Shown piece after piece: positions 34,562-41,465 of a stretch of 64,000 nucleotides of DNA. The notes under the pieces were generated by a model that saw only the letters and a list, made by a program, of their open reading frames with translations, did no database searches and was not told where the DNA came from. Position 1 is the first letter of the stretch. Each line of letters begins with the position of its first letter. The position numbers and the translations under genes are program-made. Origin of the DNA: Pedobacter steynii (GTDB lineage: Bacteria; Bacteroidota; Bacteroidia; Sphingobacteriales; Sphingobacteriaceae); contig NZ_CP017141.1 of assembly GCF_001721645.1 (NCBI RefSeq), positions 1,612,001 through 1,676,000 of the forward strand, in the 5' to 3' direction.

Positions 34562-35887
34562 TCACTGATCTTCATTCAGCTTTGAGTTTGTTTTTGTGTC
34601 TTTCATAAATACATAAACAAGCAGGGAACAGAAGATACAACCGGTAATGTACCAGTAATAATAAGACTCATGGCCCCAGTCTTTGAGCCATAGTGCAATG
34701 TATTCTGCTGTGCCACCGAATATGGCTACGGTCAGGGCATAAGGAAGGCCAACACCTAATGCACGTACTTCTGCAGGGAAGAGTTCCGCTTTTACAACGG
34801 CATTGATGCTGGTGTATCCACTTACAATAATTAATGAAGCCATCAATAATAAAAACGCAGTCCATTGATTGCTTGTCTGGCTTAATGCCGTAAGTAAAGG
34901 TACAGTACACAGGGTTCCGAGTATGCCAAAGCCAATTAATAACGGCTTGCGGCCTATTTTATCAGATAAGGCACCGAACAAAGGCTGGAGGCAAGCGAAA
35001 AGGAATAAGGAAAGAAAGGATAAGAGGGTTGATTCTTCCCTGGTCATCTTTACGGTATTGACCAGGAACTTTTGCATATAGGTGGTATAAGTATAAAAGG
35101 CGAGGGTTCCGCCTAGGGTTAGTCCGACTACAGTAATGACTGCCTTCGGGTGTTTTAGCAACTCTTTTATCGTTCCCTTTTTTTCGGTATCCTTCTTTCT
35201 TTGATTTTCAAAAGCCCTGGTTTCTTCCAGGTTCTTTCTTAGATAGAGGGCTACAACAGATAGTATGGCGCCGAATACAAAAGGAATCCGCCATCCCCAT
35301 TCCATAAGTTGTTGCTCAGAAAGTAAGACCTTTTGTAACAGGAGCTGCAGCGCCAGGGCGAGTAACTGCCCTCCTATGAGTGTCACATATTGAAAACTGG
35401 AATAGAACCCGCGACGGTTTTTTGTGGCCATCTCACTCAGGTAGGTGGCCGATACACCATATTCTCCACCCACGCTTAATCCCTGCAGTAACCTTGCAGT
35501 TAGTAGGAGAACGGGGGCAAGAATGCCTATGGTCGTGTAGGTTGGTGTTAAAGCGATTAACAGTGAGCCTAAGGACATCAACAGGACCGATAGTGTCATG
35601 GATTGCTTTCGGCCGATCCGGTCTGCGATCCTTCCAAACAGGTATCCACCCAGAGGACGCATGAGAAAGCCGAGTGCGAATATTCCGGCCGTATTCAGGA
35701 GCCTTACCGTATCGTTTCCCTCCGGAAAGAAAGCAGAAGAAAAATAAATTGCAAAAGCGGAGTAAGCATACCAGTCATACCATTCTACGAGATTTCCAAC
35801 AGATCCTCCAAATATCGCTTTTAGTCGTCCTGGAGATATTTTATCATGATCACTGTCTGGATGAATCTGTTCAATGTTTGTTTGCAT
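34562..35887 (-). CDS. MFS transporter, metabolite:H+ symporter (KgtP/ProP-like) family
   Basis: A 441-residue transporter with 12 predicted helices. The MHS-family start SVGNLVEWYDWYAYSAFAIY, the GRIADRIGRKQSM loop between helices 2 and 3 and the LQGLSVGGEYGVSATYLSE block match alpha-ketoglutarate permease KgtP and relatives. ATG 35887 was chosen over a start 22 codons upstream because the family begins near here. The stop codon is 8 bp from the convergent outer-membrane barrel gene. Substrate is probably a carboxylate or betaine; it cannot be fixed from sequence. Confidence 0.85.
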   Translation of the reverse strand: MQTNIEQIHPDSDHDKISPGRLKAIFGGSVGNLVEWYDWYAYSAFAIYFSSAFFPEGNDTVRLLNTAGIFALGFLMRPLGGYLFGRIADRIGRKQSMTLSVLLMSLGSLLIALTPTYTTIGILAPVLLLTARLLQGLSVGGEYGVSATYLSEMATKNRRGFYSSFQYVTLIGGQLLALALQLLLQKVLLSEQQLMEWGWRIPFVFGAILSVVALYLRKNLEETRAFENQRKKDTEKKGTIKELLKHPKAVITVVGLTLGGTLAFYTYTTYMQKFLVNTVKMTREESTLLSFLSLFLFACLQPLFGALSDKIGRKPLLIGFGILGTLCTVPLLTALSQTSNQWTAFLLLMASLIIVSGYTSINAVVKAELFPAEVRALGVGLPYALTVAIFGGTAEYIALWLKDWGHESYYYWYITGCIFCSLLVYVFMKDTKTNSKLNEDQ

Positions 35888-36013
35888 GCCTGAATCTCTT
35901 TTGGTTAAAAGCAAAAGATAAGGCTTTAAAATAAATTTTCGTACCCCTGCCAACCTGAACTTATCAAATTATACAAGAGTACGAGAATTAAAGTCTGTTA
36001 TGACCACTAAGTT

Positions 36014-36433
36014 TTATTGAAACTGGTGACTTATATTATAGTTAATATAAGTATTTGAAACCGGGGATGCCGTTTGTACTACTTTTCCATCCACCAATAT
36101 CTCCATCTTAATTGTACCTGGGCCATCAGTGTAGGCTGAGACCGTAAAAATTTCAGCAAAAGCTACTTTTTTGGTGAATTTTTTGGTGAAAGGCAGGGTC
36201 TGACTATCAAGATTAGTGGATGCACCTGCGTCATTCGTATACATGATGTCGGTAATGCCAACGTTTCCAGCAGTCTGGGTTACTTTGTATTCAATGGTTA
36301 CATCTTTAGGATAACCAGCTCTTGGGTCGTCAAATTTGTCCTTATCTTTTGAGCAGGAGCTGATTAATGTTACTGCCAGAAGCGTTAAGGCGATTTTTGT
36401 TAAAACGGTTGTTTTCAATTGTAAAAGTCTCAT
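36014..36433 (-). CDS. Small lipoprotein, function unknown
   Basis: A 139-residue lipoprotein. The signal sequence ends with lipobox LISSC (Cys27), followed by a Lys/Asp-rich linker (SKDKDKFDD) and a small beta-sandwich-like domain with VTIEYKVTQTAGN, ITDIMYTNDAGAS and TIKMEILVDGKVV. The pattern resembles MmpS-like small domains seen in other Bacteroidota lipoproteins, but this is a weak resemblance. It stands alone between the transporter and the sterol-desaturase gene. Confidence 0.65.
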   Translation of the reverse strand: MRLLQLKTTVLTKIALTLLAVTLISSCSKDKDKFDDPRAGYPKDVTIEYKVTQTAGNVGITDIMYTNDAGASTNLDSQTLPFTKKFTKKVAFAEIFTVSAYTDGPGTIKMEILVDGKVVQTASPVSNTYINYNISHQFQ

Positions 36434-36555
36434 GAGGTTTTTGTTTTTAATAGATTATTATGCTGTTACAAATCTATCATGGACGTTTTTTCTAATCAAT
36501 ACCTGGAAAACAGGTTTTGTTTCTACCAGTATTTGGGTATAAGTGCTTAAGATTC

Positions 36556-37767
36556 CTAGTATCGGAGTAAATATTGTCTGTATAATCTGCTTAATCTGAA
36601 AACATGTTCTAAAATCACCAGAATAACTACAGGCAGGATAACGAGTTCAAAAATGTGGAACTTCCAGAAAGCATAGGCAAATAAGAGAATTAACCGGCAG
36701 CATTCCAGGTAGTAGATCCATTTTCTTTGTTCCAGGAGCGCACCACAATTGATTAAGGTAATCAGGATGAAAGCAGTAACGAACGACTTGTCTTCCAGAT
36801 GTAGAGCAGTATAAAAAGCCGTGACAAGGCTAAGCAGGCCAATGCAGAGTAGAAGTTGGACATTTAAGTAAGTCCTGAACTTAAAGCGGTGAGCTGAGGC
36901 TGCTTTGTGTTGAAGGTATCTTCTCTCTAATATGGGCCTGATGCTTTGATCAAGAGTGGCGGGATTTCCGAAAATGATCTTCAATCTTGTTTTAAAGTAC
37001 TTTTGTCTTTTACAGGCTTCGAGAATTTCCAGATAATAATGAAAGTGCTGCCATAGAAAACTATAGCTTTTTACCGGATGGGTAAGACCATATGTCGGGG
37101 CTTCTTCTTCCTGTTGATAGGTTCCGAACAACTTATCCCAAAATACAAAAACATCCCCATAGTTCTTATCAAGGTACTTCCTATCGCTGGCATGATGAAC
37201 GCCATGAAGGGAGGGGGTGATGAGGATATGTTCCAGCCAGCCAAGTTTTCCGATGAGCTGTGTATGGGTAAAAAAGGAATAAGCACCATGTACCATCAGA
37301 ATGGTAATGACCATTGCCGGATGAAATCCGAGGAAAGGAATGATGCACCAGAAAATGTTCCTGATCAGTGCCTGGAAAACGGTTATTCTTGCCGATACGG
37401 TGAGGTTAAACTCTTCACTTTGATGGTGAACAATATGTGCTGCCCATAAAAAAATTACCTGGTGGCCGAGGCGATGATACCAATACCAGACTAAGTCTGT
37501 GGTCAGGATCAACAGCAACCATACCCACCAGGTATTGGGAATGTCAAAGAGGGCATAGTTTTTATATACCCAGTAAAACAAGCTGTAAAAGCTTGCAGAG
37601 ATGAATAAGTTAAGTAACCTTTCAGCAATGCCAATACTGATGTTTGCAATAGAGCTCTCATATTTAAAAACTTCCGGCTTTTTCAGATAAACGGCCAGAC
37701 GGTATTCCAGATAGAGGAAGAGGAAAAATGCGGGTATGGCAAAGGCCAGGTAATTTAAGGTTATCAT
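36556..37767 (-). CDS. Sterol desaturase / fatty acid hydroxylase superfamily membrane protein
   Basis: A 403-residue di-iron membrane oxygenase. The three His clusters are present: HRLGH, HIVHH and HGVHH, within an N-terminal half with about five helices. The C-terminal 170 residues add several further helices, as in the alkylglycerol-monooxygenase-like subgroup. Such enzymes hydroxylate or desaturate lipids in the inner membrane. Its ATG directly follows the stop codon of the small upstream ORF (TAAATG), suggesting co-translation with that ORF and the dioxygenase. The lipid substrate is unknown. Confidence 0.85.
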   Translation of the reverse strand: MITLNYLAFAIPAFFLFLYLEYRLAVYLKKPEVFKYESSIANISIGIAERLLNLFISASFYSLFYWVYKNYALFDIPNTWWVWLLLILTTDLVWYWYHRLGHQVIFLWAAHIVHHQSEEFNLTVSARITVFQALIRNIFWCIIPFLGFHPAMVITILMVHGAYSFFTHTQLIGKLGWLEHILITPSLHGVHHASDRKYLDKNYGDVFVFWDKLFGTYQQEEEAPTYGLTHPVKSYSFLWQHFHYYLEILEACKRQKYFKTRLKIIFGNPATLDQSIRPILERRYLQHKAASAHRFKFRTYLNVQLLLCIGLLSLVTAFYTALHLEDKSFVTAFILITLINCGALLEQRKWIYYLECCRLILLFAYAFWKFHIFELVILPVVILVILEHVFRLSRLYRQYLLRY

Positions 37768-37956
37768 TTATGGCTTGTTTCTGATTTTGATAAAACTGAG
37801 CAATCGCCATTGGTCGATCCCTTTTTGCAGGGAATGCAGCTTTCCTGAGCGGATCAGGTAGCTTATCGCTAACGCAATTAACATAACCTGATTATTTAAC
37901 CAGACCTGCAAAGCGTTGATAAAAGGCAGTAGGACTTTTTTCATGCTTTGGTTCAT
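37768..37956 (-). CDS. Putative 62-residue small membrane protein between the dioxygenase and hydroxylase genes
   Basis: A short frame with ATG at 37956 (or 37944, MKKVLLPF) overlaps the 3' end of the dioxygenase gene by 65 bp and ends in TAA immediately before the ATG of the hydroxylase. One hydrophobic stretch (QVMLIALAISYLI) is followed by a basic tail. The overlap fixes some of its sequence, so it may be a chance frame, but the exact stop-start junction favours a translated, coupled ORF. Confidence 0.42.
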   Translation of the reverse strand: MNQSMKKVLLPFINALQVWLNNQVMLIALAISYLIRSGKLHSLQKGIDQWRLLSFIKIRNKP

Positions 37957-38698
37957 ACTTTCCGGCGATAATCGGTAAATAAATCACCCTTCTACGGCTC
38001 TCTTCTCCAATTACAGAGGATTGTGCAACCCGGTGCCATAAGCGGCCATCATGAATTGTCAGGTCACCGGCTTCAGGAGCAATTGCAACTTCTGCAGGAT
38101 CGGGCTTGGTATCCAGAAAATACTTTTTCCGGAAAAGCATGCCATATAAACTCTGTTTATGTGTTCCGGGAAGTACGCGTAATCCCCCGTTTTCAGGCCT
38201 AAGGCTGCTCAGATGAATACCTACATTGAGCATAGGATTGAGCTTCTGACCCTGAAAAATATCTCGGAGACCGTCGGTATGCCAGCCCATCTGGGTAAAT
38301 TTACTTTCCGGTCCGTTGACGTAATGGTTGAGTACCATACCGTCTTTTTCTGCCGTGCCTAGTCTTGCGCCCGGGCCAATTAACTCTAATAAGGTCTCGA
38401 AGCGAGGGTCGTTAGGCAATTCGGCGAATAAGGGATGTTGCTGGTTGATAAAGGCAAAACGCTGGACAATGGCAGAGCCATCGAGGTCTCTGCCATATTT
38501 GATAGGGATGCCGTTGATTTTAATTTTTTGATCGCTGATCCATTTTTGTTGCACTTCAATAGAGGCCTGAATGATGTCATTCACGGTTTCCGGCTTAATG
38601 AAATTCCTGAAATGAATGAAGCCGTTTTTATTGAAGAAATCGGTTTGTTCTGTAGTTATTTTATTCCCTAAGGTGAATTTTATAGATAGATTTTCCAT
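37892..38698 (-). CDS. Phytanoyl-CoA dioxygenase (PhyH) family protein
   Basis: A 268-residue non-haem iron, 2-oxoglutarate-dependent oxygenase. The facial triad is visible: H140 and D142 in GWHTDGLRD and H222 in LWHRVAQ, with an Arg downstream (RRRVIYLP) for 2-oxoglutarate. The N-terminal FFNKNGFIHFRNFI is typical for PhyH proteins. PhyH enzymes hydroxylate lipids, amino acids and other small molecules, so substrate is open. It is the first structural gene of a unit that starts with a Cys-rich leader ORF and ends with a lipid hydroxylase. Confidence 0.85.
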   Translation of the reverse strand: MENLSIKFTLGNKITTEQTDFFNKNGFIHFRNFIKPETVNDIIQASIEVQQKWISDQKIKINGIPIKYGRDLDGSAIVQRFAFINQQHPLFAELPNDPRFETLLELIGPGARLGTAEKDGMVLNHYVNGPESKFTQMGWHTDGLRDIFQGQKLNPMLNVGIHLSSLRPENGGLRVLPGTHKQSLYGMLFRKKYFLDTKPDPAEVAIAPEAGDLTIHDGRLWHRVAQSSVIGEESRRRVIYLPIIAGKYEPKHEKSPTAFYQRFAGLVK

Positions 38699-38797
38699 GA
38701 TGATGAATTTTTAATGCTAAATGTTGAAGTAAACAGTGCCATCTGCGGGGTTAGCCCTCAGGAGGTGATGAATGATGAAATCGATAAGGTGTAGAGA

Positions 38798-38884
38798 TCA
38801 ACAACAACAATAGCAACAACCCGCCCTTCCTGAGAAGAGCATTCGCATCGTATGTGCGGTATGAATATGGTTGTTATTCTTCAT
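38798..38884 (-). CDS. Cys-rich 28-codon leader peptide upstream of the PhyH gene
   Basis: A minus-strand frame from ATG 38884 to TGA 38798 encodes 28 residues with a His/Thr/Asn-rich first half and the C-terminal run GRAGCCYCCC (codons TGT TGC TAT TGT TGT TGT, then TGA). Five Cys in the last six codons, placed between a promoter and a structural gene, is the hallmark of an amino-acid-sensing leader peptide. Ribosome stalling on Cys codons would report cysteine or Cys-tRNA shortage. Complementary segments exist in the leader and downstream (TCCTGAG and CTCAGGA). No T-run terminator is seen after it, so control by Rho or by translation is more likely than classic attenuation. Confidence 0.65.
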   Translation of the reverse strand: MKNNNHIHTAHTMRMLFSGRAGCCYCCC

Positions 38885-38890
38885 TGAGAT

Positions 38891-38946
38891 AAAGTCTATT
38901 AATTTAGTAGACTTTACAAAAGTAGGAAAATAATTGTCTTATCAAA
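38891..38946 (-). promoter_or_regulatory. Promoter and 25-bp palindromic operator of the leader-PhyH unit
   Basis: On the minus strand TTTG (38943-38946) and TACTTTTG (38917-38924) are separated by 18 bp, a good Bacteroidota promoter. Just downstream, covering the expected start site, lies AAAGTCTA-N9-TAGACTTT (38891-38915); most of the spacer is symmetric too. Its size and AT-rich centre suit a dimeric regulator such as an Rrf2-type protein, but that assignment is a guess. Confidence 0.68.
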
Positions 38947-38975
38947 TTTATTTTGAAAAAAAAACCTATTAATTT

Positions 38976-39752
38976 TTATTGTTGGTATAAGCGGGCGGTG
39001 ATCCTCTCAATCAGGGACTTAGGTAGAATCCTGGTGCCGAAGACCGAAACCTTGTTTAGAAACCCGGGAATGATCTCAGCCTTTTTATTAAACATTCCTT
39101 TCAGCCCAATTTTCGCAACGTTTTCCGGAGACATGTTGAATTTCTCTGCAAGATCTGCCAGTGCATCCATGCCTGCGCGACTCGAAAATCCGGTTGCTGT
39201 TGGGCCCGGGCATAAGCAGCTCAGCGAAACAGCGCTGTCTTTAAGTTCGTACCGCAGCGCGCGACTGTAAGAAAGAATAAATGTTTTACTTGCCGCATAT
39301 AAGGAAAGGGTAGGTACTGCCTGATAGGCTGCTGTACTGGAGATATTTAATACGTAGGCCTGAGTTTGTTGCTTTAAGAGTGGTAGTAAGTGATGGGTTA
39401 ATTCGACAACGACATCAATGTTGAGCCTTAGCATATTCATCTGAGCATGGAGCGTCAGCTGATCGAAATCTCCCCATAATCCATATCCTGCATTGTTAAT
39501 CAGGATCGATAAAGATGGAGCCTGGGCCTTACACCAGGCAGCAACCTGCTCAGCCGCATGTTCCACAGAAAGGTCTATCGATAAGTAAAAAACTTCGATT
39601 TTATATGCTTCCTTCAACAGCTCTGAAAGCTGTTGAAGTTCCTCTTCTGAGCGGGCAGCCAGCAATAGGTGGTGCCCTGAGCGGGCCAATGACTCAGCAA
39701 TAGCTCTTCCAATGCCTTTACTCGCACCAGTTATTAAAGCATATTTTTTCAT
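38976..39752 (-). CDS. Short-chain dehydrogenase (DltE/YqjQ-like)
   Basis: A 258-residue SDR with TGASKGIG cofactor loop, LSILINNAGYGLWG, NISS, and catalytic YAASK. The C-terminus has extra residues PENVAKIGLKGMFNKKAEIIPG, usual for the subgroup of DltE/YqjQ-like SDRs with membrane-proximal C-terminal segments. ATG 39752 was chosen over one three codons upstream. It is upstream of the leader-PhyH promoter and probably belongs with the DUF4287 gene 18 bp before it. Substrate unknown; fatty acyl or keto-lipid reduction is possible. Confidence 0.82.
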   Translation of the reverse strand: MKKYALITGASKGIGRAIAESLARSGHHLLLAARSEEELQQLSELLKEAYKIEVFYLSIDLSVEHAAEQVAAWCKAQAPSLSILINNAGYGLWGDFDQLTLHAQMNMLRLNIDVVVELTHHLLPLLKQQTQAYVLNISSTAAYQAVPTLSLYAASKTFILSYSRALRYELKDSAVSLSCLCPGPTATGFSSRAGMDALADLAEKFNMSPENVAKIGLKGMFNKKAEIIPGFLNKVSVFGTRILPKSLIERITARLYQQ

Positions 39753-39770
39753 ATAAAGCAAATAGGTTTG

Positions 39771-40001
39771 TTAAACGCTGTTTTCATCTTTTATACCTTT
39801 TAACAGGGCGTAAATAGCCATGGAATGTCCGTGTCCAAGTTCAAAGTCCTGCTTTAGCCAGTCGACAATCTCTGTGGCTTTTACATTTGCTTTAAGGTGT
39901 CCGGCCTCACTGAACCCCTTTTCATCTGCGATTTTTTTTAAATCTGCTGGGGTCAGGCCTGTTTTCTCTTTAATCGTTTTTAGGTAAGCTTGAAATGACA
40001 T
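39771..40001 (-). CDS. DUF4287 domain protein
   Basis: A 76-residue helical, charged, cytoplasmic protein. The pattern FQAYLKTIKEKTGLTPADLK and ATEIVDWLKQDFELGHGHSM matches DUF4287, a small family of unknown function often found with DUF5655 domains or as stand-alone proteins. It is the first gene of a short minus-strand run with the SDR behind it, and is divergent from the polysaccharide locus. Confidence 0.8.
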   Translation of the reverse strand: MSFQAYLKTIKEKTGLTPADLKKIADEKGFSEAGHLKANVKATEIVDWLKQDFELGHGHSMAIYALLKGIKDENSV

Positions 40002-40129
40002 GAGCTGATCAATTTATGAATATAAATGAATAATTATCCAAATTTAGTCCGAATTATGTTGATTCACCGTGTCGATAAATGACAAAGATAGGGGGGGATT
40101 GTGACATGCGCAGGTAGTGGTTTTGGGGG

Positions 40130-40201
40130 TGTAAAGTTTCTTTACAACTTCTCCCCGGACTGTCATCGTTTTCTTACAATTCAAATAAATTGATATATTT
40201 G
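40130..40201 (+). promoter_or_regulatory. Upstream region of the polysaccharide locus: inverted repeat and -7 box
   Basis: TATATTTG at 40194-40201 fits the -7 consensus, 30 bp before gmd. About 50 bp further upstream is a perfect inverted repeat TGTAAAG-TTT-CTTTACA (40130-40146), a possible regulator site. No good TTG at -33 was found. Confidence 0.4.
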
Positions 40202-40231
40202 CTGTCTTAAATTAAACCTATACTATACCTA

Positions 40232-41368
40232 ATGAAAGTTGCATTAATAACAGGCGTTACAGGCCAGGACGGGGCATATCTTGCTGAATTTTTACTCAAA
40301 AAAGGATATTTTGTTCATGGCTTAAAAAGACGCTCTTCTTCTTTTAATACGGAACGTATAGATCATCTCTATCAGGATCAGCATGAGAAGAATTTAAACT
40401 TCAAACTGCATTACGGAGACCTTACCGATTCTACCAATCTGATCCGGATTATACAGGAAACACAACCGGATGAAATTTATAATCTGGCGGCAATGAGCCA
40501 TGTTAAAGTGAGCTTTGAAACGCCCGAATATACAGCCAATGCAGATGGTATAGGGCCTTTGAGGTTACTTGAAGCCATCCGGATTTTAGGTCTTGTAGAC
40601 AAGACTAAAATTTATCAGGCATCCACTTCTGAATTATATGGACTGGTACAGGCAGTGCCACAGAGTGAAACCACTCCATTTTACCCGCGTTCTCCTTATG
40701 CTGTTGCAAAAATGTATGGTTATTGGATCACTGTAAATTACAGAGAAGCTTATAACATGTACGCCTGCAATGGAATTTTGTTTAATCATGAGAGTCCGGT
40801 GAGAGGTGAAACTTTTGTAACGAGAAAAATTACACGTGCGGCATGTAAAATCGCTCTAGGTTTGCAGAGCTGTCTATACCTGGGTAATTTGTCCGCACAG
40901 AGGGATTGGGGGCATGCAAAGGACTATGTGGAGGCCATGTGGCTGATTCTTCAGCAGGAAAAACCAGAAGATTATGTGATTGCTACAGGCGTAACCACCA
41001 CTGTTCGCGATTTTGTAAAAATGAGTTTTGCAGAATTAGGCATAGAAATTGAGTTTAGTGGCAAAGATCAATATGAACGGGGAGTAATTATTGATGTTGA
41101 CCAGGAATTGGTACAGAAGCTGGGATTAAATGACGAATATTTGAAACCGGGTACCGTTGTTGTTCAGGTGGATGAAAAATATTTCAGACCCACAGAAGTT
41201 GATTTATTATTGGGAGATCCGACAAAGGCAAATACTAAACTAGGTTGGAAACCAAAATATGATCTGCCTTTATTAGTTCAGGACATGGTTCATTCCGATC
41301 TTCATTTGATGAAGAAAGATGAATACCTGAAGCAAGGTGGGTTTAAGACGTTAAACTATTTTGAGTAA
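40232..41368 (+). CDS. gmd: GDP-mannose 4,6-dehydratase
   Basis: Converts GDP-D-mannose to GDP-4-keto-6-deoxy-mannose, the precursor of GDP-L-fucose, GDP-rhamnose or GDP-perosamine. The 378-residue SDR begins [20 protein letters not shown]. It has [18 protein letters not shown] (NADP-binding), [16 protein letters not shown], the catalytic STSELYG and YAVAK, and [17 protein letters not shown]. Length is normal. No GDP-fucose synthase follows, so the fate of the product is decided elsewhere. It is 97 bp ahead of the export gene. Confidence 0.95.
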   Translation: MKVALITGVTGQDGAYLAEFLLKKGYFVHGLKRRSSSFNTERIDHLYQDQHEKNLNFKLHYGDLTDSTNLIRIIQETQPDEIYNLAAMSHVKVSFETPEYTANADGIGPLRLLEAIRILGLVDKTKIYQASTSELYGLVQAVPQSETTPFYPRSPYAVAKMYGYWITVNYREAYNMYACNGILFNHESPVRGETFVTRKITRAACKIALGLQSCLYLGNLSAQRDWGHAKDYVEAMWLILQQEKPEDYVIATGVTTTVRDFVKMSFAELGIEIEFSGKDQYERGVIIDVDQELVQKLGLNDEYLKPGTVVVQVDEKYFRPTEVDLLLGDPTKANTKLGWKPKYDLPLLVQDMVHSDLHLMKKDEYLKQGGFKTLNYFE

Positions 41369-41465
41369 AATATAAATTGTTATAAAACATCACGCTGATT
41401 TATTTCAGTACTTTTTAATGCAAAAGTCCCGGTTAAATTGGGACGGGGGTCACAAAATCTGCTAT

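Noticed and set aside
40091..40097. G7 run before the polysaccharide locus as a phase-variation tract
   Set aside because: It is about 140 bp from the gene start, outside promoter and coding sequence, and short.
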